Shown here in pieces: positions 17,462 to 25,496 of a stretch of 64,000 nucleotides of DNA. The first letter of the stretch is position 1; every line of letters begins with the position of its first letter. The translations under genes and the position numbers were made by a program. Source of the stretch: Flavobacterium macrobrachii (GTDB taxonomy: Bacteria > Bacteroidota > Bacteroidia > Flavobacteriales > Flavobacteriaceae); assembly GCF_014486675.1 (NCBI RefSeq), contig NZ_JACTAC010000008.1:1-64000 (forward strand). Direction: 5' to 3'. The notes under the pieces are model-generated. The model did not search any database. It was not told the origin of the DNA and was given only the letters and a program-made list of their open reading frames with translations.

Positions 17462-17469
17462 TACATTTG
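17462..17469 (+). promoter_or_regulatory. Candidate -7 promoter box of the TlpA-like gene
   Basis: TACATTTG matches TAnnTTTG exactly, 30 bases before the ATG at 17500. The region 19 bases upstream reads AATG, only a partial -33 match. Confidence 0.45.
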
Positions 17470-17499
17470 CATTCGAAATTAAAATAACAAACATAATAA

Positions 17500-18657
17500 A
17501 TGAAAAAATTAGTATCATTTGGATTACTCGCTATTTTACTAGTATCTTGTAAAAAAGATGGCGAATATACTATCGAAGGCTCAGTAAAAGGATTAAAAAC
17601 AGGAAAAGTATTTTTAGAAAGACAAGACGATGCATTAGGGTTTGTTCCTGTTGATACTGTTGATATGGTCGATGGTAAATTTAACATTAAAGGAATTGCA
17701 GAAGGACCAGAAATGTATTTTGTTCAGGTAGAAAAAGTACAAGGTAAAGTTCCATTTATTCTTGAAGAAGGAGAAATCGGAATGGAAGTTGACAAAGACA
17801 GTTTGTTTAAATCTAAAATTTCTGGAACATACAGTAACGATGAGTTCTTTAAATTCCAAACAGAGTCCAATAAAATTCAAAAGAAATCCCAAAAAGCAGT
17901 TATGGAATTTCAAATGAAAAATATGGCTAAAATGAATGATGCGCAAAAAAACAACGATACAGTTGTAATTAATTCATTGCGAAAAGAATACAAAGCACTT
18001 CAAAAAGAAATGACGGATTATATGTTTAGTTACCCAGAAAAAAATCCAAAATCATATATTAGTTTATTAATCACACAATCTATGGTTGGAAACCCTGAGT
18101 TTACTGATGTAAAAACAGAAAAAATCTTCAACAGTCTTGATAAGGAACTTAAAGAAAGTAAAGTAGGTAAAAAAGTTGCCGAAAAAATTAAAGAAGTAAA
18201 ACAATTAAAATCAGCAGTAAGTGCACCAATACCAAGTGCTGTAAAAGTAGGTAGTCCAGCTCCAGATTTTAAAGGAAAATCTCCAGAAGGAAAAGAAGTT
18301 TCGTTAAAACAAAGTTTAGGAAAAGTTACCATTATCGATTTTTGGGCTAGTTGGTGCGGACCATGTAGAGCTGAAAATCCTAGTGTTGTAGCTTTATATA
18401 ATGAGTTTCATGCAAAAGGATTAAATATCGTTGGTGTTTCTCTTGACGAAAAAGCAGATAAATGGAAAGAAGCCATTGCAAAAGATAAAATCACTTGGAC
18501 ACAAATTTCTAATCTTAAAGGTTGGGAAGATCCTATTGCTAAACAATATAATGTAACCGAAATTCCATCAACATATGTACTTGATGAAAAAGGAGTAATT
18601 ATTGCAGTAAATTTAAGAGGTGATGAATTGAAGAAAAAAATTGCTTCATTACTTTAA
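17500..18657 (+). CDS. TlpA-like thiol-disulfide oxidoreductase lipoprotein with DUF4369 domain
   Basis: A 385-residue lipoprotein: the signal ends in the lipobox LLVSC (Cys near residue 17). Next comes a DUF4369 domain (about 22-120, YTIEGSVKGLKTGKVFLERQ), a helical linker with Lys-rich coiled segments (about 125-235), and a C-terminal thioredoxin-fold domain (about 250-385). The active site is WASWCGPCR near residues 281-289, with the cis-Pro loop EIPSTYVLDEKG. It would reduce or isomerise disulfides in the periplasm. A DUF4369-only lipoprotein is found at 51915-52628 with the same N-terminal pattern. It has its own terminator. Confidence 0.92.
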   Translation: MKKLVSFGLLAILLVSCKKDGEYTIEGSVKGLKTGKVFLERQDDALGFVPVDTVDMVDGKFNIKGIAEGPEMYFVQVEKVQGKVPFILEEGEIGMEVDKDSLFKSKISGTYSNDEFFKFQTESNKIQKKSQKAVMEFQMKNMAKMNDAQKNNDTVVINSLRKEYKALQKEMTDYMFSYPEKNPKSYISLLITQSMVGNPEFTDVKTEKIFNSLDKELKESKVGKKVAEKIKEVKQLKSAVSAPIPSAVKVGSPAPDFKGKSPEGKEVSLKQSLGKVTIIDFWASWCGPCRAENPSVVALYNEFHAKGLNIVGVSLDEKADKWKEAIAKDKITWTQISNLKGWEDPIAKQYNVTEIPSTYVLDEKGVIIAVNLRGDELKKKIASLL

Positions 18658-18685
18658 TAAATGGTTTAAACAAAGAATTAAAAGA

Positions 18686-18709
18686 AATCTCCTTAAGGAG
18701 ATTTTTTTA
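18686..18709 (+). terminator. Intrinsic terminator of the TlpA-like gene
   Basis: AATCTCC-TTAA-GGAGATT stem-loop followed by seven T residues, 30 bases after the stop codon. Confidence 0.85.
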
Positions 18710-18763
18710 TGTCTTTCGTTTTGAAATGATTACATTTTTTGCAAAAATAAAATTGATTTTTTG

Positions 18764-18794
18764 TTTGTCTAAGTCAAAAGTGTTCCTATATTTG
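18764..18794 (+). promoter_or_regulatory. Promoter of tRNA-Tyr
   Basis: TTTG (18764-18767), exactly 19 bases, TATATTTG (18787-18794): a perfect Bacteroidota promoter, 17 bases before the tRNA 5' end. Confidence 0.8.
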
Positions 18795-18811
18795 CAACCG
18801 CTATTAATGCT

Positions 18812-18893
18812 GGGGAGATACTCAAGCGGCCAACGAGGGCGGACTGTAAATCCGCTGATTACATCTTCGCAGGTTCGAATCCTGCTCTCCCCA
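18812..18893 (+). tRNA. tRNA-Tyr (anticodon GTA)
   Basis: An 82-base class II tRNA with a long variable arm. The acceptor stem GGGGAGA pairs with TCTCCCC (18886-18892), discriminator A at 18893. The anticodon stem GCGGA/TCCGC holds loop CTGTAAA with GTA at 18846-18848. The T arm carries GGTTCGAATCC. CCA is not encoded. Confidence 0.97.
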
Positions 18894-18909
18894 CAAAAAC
18901 ATCACCATA

Positions 18910-18939
18910 AAAACACATCAAAGTTGATGTGTTTTTTTT
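18910..18939 (+). terminator. Intrinsic terminator of tRNA-Tyr
   Basis: An 11-bp stem (18910-18920 with 18925-18935) with an AAGT loop and an extended T-run, 16 bases after the tRNA. Confidence 0.85.
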
Positions 18940-19120
18940 ATTTAAAATAATCTCATTTTTATTTCTACAAAAAAATTAATTTAATTAATAAAAGTTCTAG
19001 TTCAGTATCACAACTAGTTGAAAAAACAATACAGAAAAGAGCTGAAACAAAATCAAATCTTAACATTTTTATTAAATAATTTTCACTAGCATTGCAACTG
19101 CTAAAAAACTAACCTACCAA

Positions 19121-19513
19121 ATGAAAATTATTAAAACGCTATTTGCGTTTGCTGCGATATTCTCAATGAATTCGGGCAGTGCACGAGCAATTATTGAAAC
19201 GTGGCCAGAAATCAAAAACTACCACGACCTAATGACGAAGTCCTACAAATCAGCCAAAAAAGGAGACTTTAATCCTATCAAAAATTACGCAACTACTCTT
19301 TCTAAAGATGCCGAAAAACTTTGTATTGAAAACATGCCCCAAAATTTTAGACAACCTAAAACCATTGAAGCCTTAGTAAAACTAAAAAGAGAAAGCAAAA
19401 ACATGCACGAACTCGTAGAAAACAAAGCTACTAACAACGAAATTTTTGAAACCTTAAAGTCAATTCATCTTACGTTTAAAAAAATGTCGGATTTATGTTG
19501 CCAAAAAAAGTAA
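19121..19513 (+). CDS. Small secreted helical protein of unknown function
   Basis: A 130-residue protein with a signal peptide (about 1-23, ending SARA). The mature part of about 105 residues is predicted all-helical, like a four-helix bundle: WPEIKNYHDLMTKSYKSAKKGDFNPIKNYA cut across two helices, then LVKLKRESKNMHELVENKA and IFETLKSIHLTFKKMSDLCC. The histidines and the terminal Cys pair could bind metal, but no CxxCH heme motif is present. I do not recognise the family. About 225 bases upstream separate it from tRNA-Tyr; apart from the tRNA terminator I see nothing there. Confidence 0.65.
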   Translation: MKIIKTLFAFAAIFSMNSGSARAIIETWPEIKNYHDLMTKSYKSAKKGDFNPIKNYATTLSKDAEKLCIENMPQNFRQPKTIEALVKLKRESKNMHELVENKATNNEIFETLKSIHLTFKKMSDLCCQKK

Positions 19514-19603
19514 TTCTATCAAGTCCTCAACACATCATTTATTTTAGCACAATTTATTATCAACAAATCACAAATCTTAAACTGATTTCCTAAAATTATA
19601 TTT

Positions 19604-19611
19604 TACCTTTG
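19604..19611 (+). promoter_or_regulatory. Candidate -7 promoter box of the pRiA4b-type gene
   Basis: TACCTTTG matches TAnnTTTG, 20 bases before the ATG at 19632. The position 19 bases upstream reads CTG, a near match to the -33 TTG. Confidence 0.45.
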
Positions 19612-19631
19612 TTGGCTCAAAAAAAAGGATT

Positions 19632-20171
19632 ATGATTTATAAATTCAGAGCAATACTTGATGCTGAAGAAGATGTATTCAGAGATATTGCGATAAACGAA
19701 GATGATACTTTAGAAGATTTACACAACGCCATCGTTAATGCTTTTGGTTTTGACGGAATGGAAGTAGCTTCATTCTACACTTGTGACGATACTTGGAACC
19801 AAGAAGATGAAATTCCAATGTTTGATTCAGGTGATGTTATTGGCGAACAAAAAACAATGAGCGATTATCAAATTAATGATTTGCTTAGCGAAGACCAAAC
19901 CAAAATTATCTACGTTTATGATTTTATCAACATGTGGACATTTTTAGTTGAACTGGCTGCTGTCCAAGAACCAGAAGTTGGTGTAACTTATCCAAGTCTT
20001 TTGTTTTCTCACGGAGAATTGCCAGCCGAAGCCATTGAAAAACAATTTGAAGCAGATAATGACGACGATTTATACTCAGAATTTGAAGACGATTTAGACG
20101 AAGATGATTTAGACATGTTTGGCGGAGATGATAGCTTTGAAGACTATGGATTTGAAGAAAATTGGAATTAA
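19632..20171 (+). CDS. Plasmid pRiA4b ORF-3-like protein with acidic tail
   Basis: A 179-residue cytosolic protein of the pRiA4b ORF-3 family (also called IS1096 passenger TnpR-like). It has the typical start YKFRAILDAEEDVFRDIAI, then DTLEDLHNAIVNAFGFDGME and the YVYDFINMWTFLVELA strand. Molecular function is unknown. The last 40 residues are almost all Asp, Glu, Gly and Phe, an extremely acidic tail. Despite the family name nothing nearby suggests a plasmid or transposon. It is followed after 21 bases by a nucleoid-associated protein gene and is probably co-transcribed with it. Confidence 0.88.
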   Translation: MIYKFRAILDAEEDVFRDIAINEDDTLEDLHNAIVNAFGFDGMEVASFYTCDDTWNQEDEIPMFDSGDVIGEQKTMSDYQINDLLSEDQTKIIYVYDFINMWTFLVELAAVQEPEVGVTYPSLLFSHGELPAEAIEKQFEADNDDDLYSEFEDDLDEDDLDMFGGDDSFEDYGFEENWN

Positions 20172-20192
20172 AAATTAGAAATTGACCTATAA

Positions 20193-21251
20193 ATGATAAA
20201 CTTATTTAATACCCATGTAGAAACACTTTCCATTCACCGAGTGGGAAATAAAAGCCGCAACGAAGCCATTTTTATTTCAGACGAACCCTATCAGCTGAAT
20301 GACGAAATTATGCCATTATTGAAGGAATTTTTCTTTAAGTCGTTTCGCGAAAAAGAAGAAAACTATTTTCAGTTTGCACATGATGTTGATTTAGAATACA
20401 ACGATATGTTCAATTTGGCATCAGAAATTTTCACAAATCCTAGTGATTTTCATGAAGTTTCAAAAAAAATAACCAAACACCTTTTTGAACAATCCAATCA
20501 TCCGCATATAAAAAACGGAGAAGTTTATATTTCTTATCTAACCAACGTTTCGATTGACAATACTGTTGTTGATGCCATTGGTGTTTTTAAAAGCGAAATC
20601 AAGACCGATTTTCTTCAATTTGAAGAAAAAGAAAAAAATCTGGAAATGATTTTACAACAAGGAATTAATCTTAACAAACTTGATAAAGGTTGTTTAATTT
20701 TTAATCATAAAAAAGAAGAAGGTTATAAAATCCTTACGGTTGATAGCAATCGATATGATGCAAGATATTGGCTAGAACATTTTCTTTCGGTTGATGCTTT
20801 TCAAGACGAAAATTTCTATACTAAAAAGTATTTAAAATTCTGTCAAAGTTTTGCCAAAGACGTTGTTCTTCCAGCCGAAGACAAGAAAGAAGAAGTAATG
20901 TTCATGAACCGTGCGGTAAATCATTTTGCTAAAAATGATGAATTTGAAGAAACCAAATTCTTAAACGAAGTTTTGGACAATCCAGATTTAATTCCGGAAT
21001 TCAAAAACTACAAAGTTGATAAAGGCGAAAAATTCAGCATTGAAGATATTACGACTTTCCCAATTGCAAATGCAGCCGTTAGCGATGCACGAAAATCAAT
21101 AAAAAACGTAATAAATTTAGACACAAATATTCAAATCAAACTGGATTTTATCAATCCAGAAAGTGCTGAAAAATTTGTAGAAAAAGGTTGGGACGAAGAA
21201 AAACAAATGTATTATTACTTAGTTTATTTCAACAAAGAACAGAAATCATAA
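20193..21251 (+). CDS. Nucleoid-associated protein (37-kDa NdpA/YejK family)
   Basis: A 352-residue protein of the NdpA family (PF04245), cytosolic proteins found on the nucleoid. Family features are the N-terminal HRVGNKSRNEAIFISDEPY, the IGVFKSEIKTDFLQFEEKE segment near residue 130, and KGCLIFNHKKEEGYKILTVD. A second conserved block lies around FYTKKYLKFCQSFAKDVV. Exact function is unclear even in model organisms. It follows the acidic pRiA4b-type protein on the same transcript, and a strong hairpin terminator follows. Confidence 0.88.
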   Translation: MINLFNTHVETLSIHRVGNKSRNEAIFISDEPYQLNDEIMPLLKEFFFKSFREKEENYFQFAHDVDLEYNDMFNLASEIFTNPSDFHEVSKKITKHLFEQSNHPHIKNGEVYISYLTNVSIDNTVVDAIGVFKSEIKTDFLQFEEKEKNLEMILQQGINLNKLDKGCLIFNHKKEEGYKILTVDSNRYDARYWLEHFLSVDAFQDENFYTKKYLKFCQSFAKDVVLPAEDKKEEVMFMNRAVNHFAKNDEFEETKFLNEVLDNPDLIPEFKNYKVDKGEKFSIEDITTFPIANAAVSDARKSIKNVINLDTNIQIKLDFINPESAEKFVEKGWDEEKQMYYYLVYFNKEQKS

Positions 21252-21271
21252 TTTTTAAATTCCAATATTAT

Positions 21272-21322
21272 AAATTCCAAATTCCTAACAATCAATAGCT
21301 TAGGAATTTGGAATTTGTTTTT
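21272..21322 (+). terminator. Long inverted repeat acting as terminator
   Basis: A perfect 17-bp stem (21272-21288 with 21300-21316, AAATTCCAAATTCCTAA and its complement), 11-base loop, then a T-rich run. Further copies of the AAATTCCAA word flank it (from 21257 and near 21328-21340), so it is also a repeat island. Confidence 0.75.
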
Positions 21323-21393
21323 TCATTGAATTTGGAATTTCAGTATTGAAATTTAATTTTTATTTATATCTTTCATCATATTTCCCCAAATTT

Positions 21394-23226
21394 ATGGCAA
21401 AGAAACTTTTGGTTTTACTCCTATTTGTCTTTTGTTGTCAAAATTTGACAGCTCAGCAAACAGTTGCAAAAGACTCAGCAAAAGTTTATAAAGACATTGA
21501 AAAATTCTCAAAAAAATCAAAGTTTGGAAAATTTGTTCATAGGTTGTTATTCAAATCCACCCGAAAATCAAAACCTTCCAAAAAAGCATCTACCCAAAGA
21601 TACTATCTAAAAAAAGCTTTTGATAAACACGAAGGCAAAATCATTAGAAACATAAACATCGAAACACTCGATCCGTTTGGATATTCAGTTGATAATACAA
21701 AAGATCAACCCGAAAAAGGAATTGAAAAATTTGGAAACGCACTGCATGCTAAATCCAAAAATTTTACCATTCGAAATATTTTATTATTCAAAAAGAATGA
21801 ACCTTTGGATTCTATTATTGCAAAAGAATCCGAACGTTTAATTAGACGTCAACGATTCGTTAGAAGTGTTATTATTAAACCTTTACCTATTGAAAATAAT
21901 AAGGATTCTGTAGATATTTCCATTCGAGTTCTTGATTCTTGGAGTTTAATACCAACAGGTTCAATATCTGGTTCGAGAGCAAATTTTGAACTATCAGAAC
22001 GAAATGTTTTTGGTCTTGCCCATGAACTATCACACGATTTTACCCAACGTTTTTCAGATAAAAGCAACTCTCACAATTCTAGGTATTTAATTAGAAATAT
22101 TAAAAATTCGTTTACTAATGTGACTTTGAATTATAACGAGTCGTTAGAAAAAAATATTTCTAAAAGCATTCGAGTGGAACGATTATTTTTCTCGCCTTTG
22201 ACAAGACTTGCTGGTGGAATTTTTTTAGAAAACAGAGCTTTTTCTGACTCGCTACCCAATTTATCAAATGAATTTGAAACAATTCGCTTCAAAAATGAAA
22301 CACGTGATTTTTGGCTTGGACATGCTTTTAAACTTTTTGGCGGAAAAAATGAAGATTATAGAACAACCAATTTGGTTACAACCATTGGATATAAAAAAAT
22401 AAATTACATCAAAACACCAACCTTAGAAATTGATCCCAATCGTTTTTTTGCGAACGAAGAACTTTACTTAGCAAGTATTGGTGTAAACACAAGAAAATTT
22501 GCCGAAGACAAATATCTTTTCAATTTTGGCATTATTGAAGACATTCCTTTTGGGCAAGTCTATTCCATTACAGGTGGATTTCAGAATAAAAACAATCAAA
22601 AACGAGCTTATTTTGGCGGAAGATTTGCTTATGGTAATTATTTCGACTTTGGTTATCTTGGAATCAATTCCGAATGGGGAAGTTTTTTTGAAGGTAGAGA
22701 TACAAGAGAAACAACATTTAAAATTGAAGCAAACTATTTTACAAATTTGATTTATTTTGGCGATTGGAAAATTAGACAATTTATAAAATCGTCAATAGTT
22801 ATTGGAAATAATCGTGTTCCTATTTTAAAAGATAGAGTAATGCTTGGTGACGATGATGGAATTCAAGGTTTTAATAATCCTTTGATTAGCGGAATTAGAA
22901 AAGCAACAATTACTTTGCAAACCCAAACCTACGTTCCTGGAAGTTGGCATGGATTTCGTTTCAGTCCATTTTACAATATGACACTTGGTATGCTTGGAAA
23001 TGAAACCGATAAATTTTTAAACAAAAGTTTATTATCAAAATTTAGCATTGGCGTGTTGATTAATAATGATTATTTAGTTTTCAATAGTTTTCAAATTTCC
23101 TTCTCTTTTTATCCAAAAATACCTTTTCAAGGAACTAATATTTTTAATACAAATAGTTATAAAAATAATGATTTATCACTTCCTGATTATGAAATTGGTC
23201 AACCTACAATTGCTTTGTTTAGATAA
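21394..23226 (+). CDS. BamA/TamA-like outer-membrane protein with POTRA-like region
   Basis: A 610-residue protein with a signal peptide (about 1-20). A basic linker rich in Lys/Ser follows (about 40-75), then a POTRA-like region (about 80-195, GKIIRNINIETLDPFGY, IAKESERLIRRQRFVRSVII and DSVDISIRVLDSWSLIP). The last 400 residues form a beta-barrel of amphipathic strands. The barrel resembles the surface-antigen barrel of the Omp85 superfamily. Substrate is unknown; roles in outer-membrane assembly or transport are likely from the fold. The frame is open to 21346, but the ATG at 21394 begins the signal peptide. Confidence 0.82.
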   Translation: MAKKLLVLLLFVFCCQNLTAQQTVAKDSAKVYKDIEKFSKKSKFGKFVHRLLFKSTRKSKPSKKASTQRYYLKKAFDKHEGKIIRNINIETLDPFGYSVDNTKDQPEKGIEKFGNALHAKSKNFTIRNILLFKKNEPLDSIIAKESERLIRRQRFVRSVIIKPLPIENNKDSVDISIRVLDSWSLIPTGSISGSRANFELSERNVFGLAHELSHDFTQRFSDKSNSHNSRYLIRNIKNSFTNVTLNYNESLEKNISKSIRVERLFFSPLTRLAGGIFLENRAFSDSLPNLSNEFETIRFKNETRDFWLGHAFKLFGGKNEDYRTTNLVTTIGYKKINYIKTPTLEIDPNRFFANEELYLASIGVNTRKFAEDKYLFNFGIIEDIPFGQVYSITGGFQNKNNQKRAYFGGRFAYGNYFDFGYLGINSEWGSFFEGRDTRETTFKIEANYFTNLIYFGDWKIRQFIKSSIVIGNNRVPILKDRVMLGDDDGIQGFNNPLISGIRKATITLQTQTYVPGSWHGFRFSPFYNMTLGMLGNETDKFLNKSLLSKFSIGVLINNDYLVFNSFQISFSFYPKIPFQGTNIFNTNSYKNNDLSLPDYEIGQPTIALFR

Positions 23227-23351
23227 ATCTCTCTTGTTATTTTTTGTAATTATTAACTTATTTTTATTGTAAAAAAATGTATTTAATCGATTTTTTATTG
23301 CTTTTTAACACAAATTAAACTATTTTTAATTGTTCAGAAAAAATAGAAAAC

Positions 23352-23615
23352 ATGAAAATTAAAAGGTATTCTAAAAATTTATTCGGCAAAAAAATTGTAT
23401 GTATAGTTTTTGGACATCAGTTTATTGAAACCAAAAAAGTAAACATTCACTTTAGCGAATTTGAATGTTCCTACTGTAAAATGCAAGCTACCAACGATAA
23501 AATTGGAAAGAAAACCGCTTTGACCAATGAATTGAAAGAAATCAATGAAACACTATCATATTTGAATTTAAAAAAAGAATTTGTAAAAAGATTTTATTAC
23601 TCCAAAAAAGATTAG
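23352..23615 (+). CDS. Small protein of unknown function with a CxxC pair
   Basis: An 87-residue basic protein. It has IVCIVFGHQFIETKK near residue 15, then FECSYCKMQAT near residue 36, then an alpha-helical tail rich in Lys, Glu and Leu. The Cys and His residues (Cys, GH, CxxC) could form a small zinc-binding site, as in short zinc-ribbon-like proteins. No family is recognised with certainty. It lies between the Omp85-like gene and the ABC transporter, with 53 bases to the latter. Confidence 0.6.
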   Translation: MKIKRYSKNLFGKKIVCIVFGHQFIETKKVNIHFSEFECSYCKMQATNDKIGKKTALTNELKEINETLSYLNLKKEFVKRFYYSKKD

Positions 23616-23668
23616 TAACAAATTAAGGCTACAATCGTCATACATTAAATCCTTAATCAAAAAAAAAC

Positions 23669-24580
23669 TTGGAGAATTCAATCCTTTCAATCAAAAATCT
23701 ACACAAAAAATATGGTAAAGTCCATGCTGTAAATGACGTTTCACTCGACATATACAAAGGAAATGTATATGGAATTTTAGGTCCAAACGGTAGTGGAAAA
23801 TCAACTACACTTGGAATTGTACTAAACGTTGTAAACAAAACTTCTGGCGAATACTACTGGTTTGGCGGAAAATTGGAAACTCACGATGCACTGAAAAAAG
23901 TGGGTGCCATTATCGAACGTCCAAACTTTTATCCTTATATGACTGCCAAAGAAAATCTAGAATTGGTATGCAGAATAAAAGGTGTTAACTCTGAAAAAGT
24001 GGATGAAAAACTGGAAATTGTTGGATTAATCGACCGCAAAAACAGTAAATTCAAAACTTTCTCTTTGGGAATGAAACAGCGTTTAGCCATTGCTTCGGCT
24101 TTATTAAACGATCCCGAAATTTTAATTTTAGACGAACCAACCAATGGTTTAGATCCACAAGGAATTCATCAAGTTCGCGATATTATTCGCCTTATTGCTT
24201 CTCAAGGAACAACTATTTTGTTGGCTTCGCATCTACTTGACGAAGTTGAAAAAGTATGTAGTCATGTTTTAGTTCTACGTTTTGGAAAAATTCTTTACAA
24301 TGGAAAAGTAGATGAAATGGTTAACCATAACGCCTATTTTGAACTACAGAGCAGCAACAATCAAAAGCTTATTGAAGTCCTAAAATATCATCCTGAATTG
24401 GAAAATTTTGAAGGCAATGAGGAAAAAATCATTGCTCATTTTAAAACCCAAGTTGAAGCTTCTGAACTAAATAAATTTTTCTTTGAAAAAGGAATTTCTT
24501 TAAATCATTTAGTAAAAAGAAAGCAAAGCCTGGAAGAACAATTTCTTACATTAACCAATTCAATCGAAACCCAATCATGA
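23669..24580 (+). CDS. ABC transporter ATP-binding protein (ABC-2 exporter type)
   Basis: A 303-residue ATPase of the CcmA/NatA type. Walker A is GPNGSGKST near residue 45, the Q-loop region follows, the signature is FSLGMKQRLAIASAL near 132-146, Walker B is ILILDEPTNGLDPQG near 153, and the switch His is in LLASHLLDEVEKVC. The C-terminal 80 residues form the usual accessory domain. The frame opens after a stop at 23654 and has no ATG before the conserved NSILSIKNLHKKYG, so the start is most likely TTG at 23669. Its stop overlaps the permease ATG by four bases (ATGA), so the two form a coupled exporter operon. Confidence 0.93.
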   Translation: MENSILSIKNLHKKYGKVHAVNDVSLDIYKGNVYGILGPNGSGKSTTLGIVLNVVNKTSGEYYWFGGKLETHDALKKVGAIIERPNFYPYMTAKENLELVCRIKGVNSEKVDEKLEIVGLIDRKNSKFKTFSLGMKQRLAIASALLNDPEILILDEPTNGLDPQGIHQVRDIIRLIASQGTTILLASHLLDEVEKVCSHVLVLRFGKILYNGKVDEMVNHNAYFELQSSNNQKLIEVLKYHPELENFEGNEEKIIAHFKTQVEASELNKFFFEKGISLNHLVKRKQSLEEQFLTLTNSIETQS

Positions 24581-25410
24581 AACGTTTATTAGCCATAGAG
24601 CTTCAAAAAATCTGGAAAAATCGCGCTAGCAAAGTATTAACCATTGGATATTTTGTTATTCTTTCCTTCATCGCTTTAATTGCTGCAATAAAATTTGACA
24701 TCGGAATTTTTAAATTTCATTTAGCAGAAATGGGAATTTTTAACTTTCCATATATTTGGCATTTCAACACATTTATCGCTGCATTTTTAAAAATATTTTT
24801 AGCAGTCATAATTGTTTCTATGATGGCAAACGAATACAGTTATGGAACGTTAAAGCAAAATCTCATCGACGGAATGAGTAAAAAAGAACTGATTTTGTCA
24901 AAATTCTTAACCATTGTTCTTTTTGCTGGAATTTCAACTGTTTTTGTTTTTATAATGTCATTACTTTTAGGATTTGGCTTTTCATCCTATACTGAAATTG
25001 GAATTGTTTTCTCAGATTTAGAGTATCTTCTCGCCTATTTTGTCAAATTATTAGGTTTTTTTTCGTTGTGTTTATTTCTAGGAATACTAATTAAACGTTC
25101 TGCTTTTGCATTGGGTTCGCTTTTTATTTGGTTTATATTTGAAATGATTACCTATGGTATTTCACTCAACCAAATAAAAAACACAGCTTTAGTTGATAAA
25201 GTTTATGATTTTTTTCCTTTAATGTCTATGTGGAATTTAATTAAAGAACCAATAACAAGACTAAGTTCTGTAAAAAATCTTCAAGAAGCTGTAGGTGAAA
25301 ATTCTATCAAAGATTATGATGTTCATTTTTCTTCACTACTTATTGTTTTGGTTTGGACGGCTATTTTTGTTTATTCTTCTTACATTATTATTAAAAAAAG
25401 AGATTTGTAA
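24577..25410 (+). CDS. ABC-2 type transporter permease
   Basis: A 277-residue inner-membrane protein with about six hydrophobic segments. It has the ABC-2 permease loop ANEYSYGTLKQNLIDGMSKKELILSK (residues about 84-110, shown in part) after the second segment, which contacts the ATPase. It pairs with the upstream ATPase through the four-base overlap. The exported substrate cannot be read from the sequence; homologous pairs are annotated for drugs, peptides or lipids. The C-terminus ends in a short basic tail (KKRDL). Confidence 0.9.
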   Translation: MKRLLAIELQKIWKNRASKVLTIGYFVILSFIALIAAIKFDIGIFKFHLAEMGIFNFPYIWHFNTFIAAFLKIFLAVIIVSMMANEYSYGTLKQNLIDGMSKKELILSKFLTIVLFAGISTVFVFIMSLLLGFGFSSYTEIGIVFSDLEYLLAYFVKLLGFFSLCLFLGILIKRSAFALGSLFIWFIFEMITYGISLNQIKNTALVDKVYDFFPLMSMWNLIKEPITRLSSVKNLQEAVGENSIKDYDVHFSSLLIVLVWTAIFVYSSYIIIKKRDL

Positions 25411-25496
25411 ACAAATTGTAATGGACAGAATCTTAAAGAAAACATAAAGCGAGGCAATCATTTTATGTTTTCTTATTTATTTGTTAATTTTAGCAA

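Noticed and set aside
18812..18893. tRNA genes as integration sites of a mobile element
   Set aside because: No integrase, no duplicated tRNA 3' end and no foreign-looking genes lie next to tRNA-Tyr, tRNA-Thr or the tRNA-Glu pair.
19632..20171. Plasmid or transposon remnant, suggested by the family name pRiA4b ORF-3 / IS1096 TnpR-like
   Set aside because: The family name is historical. No transposase, inverted terminal repeat or target duplication is seen nearby.
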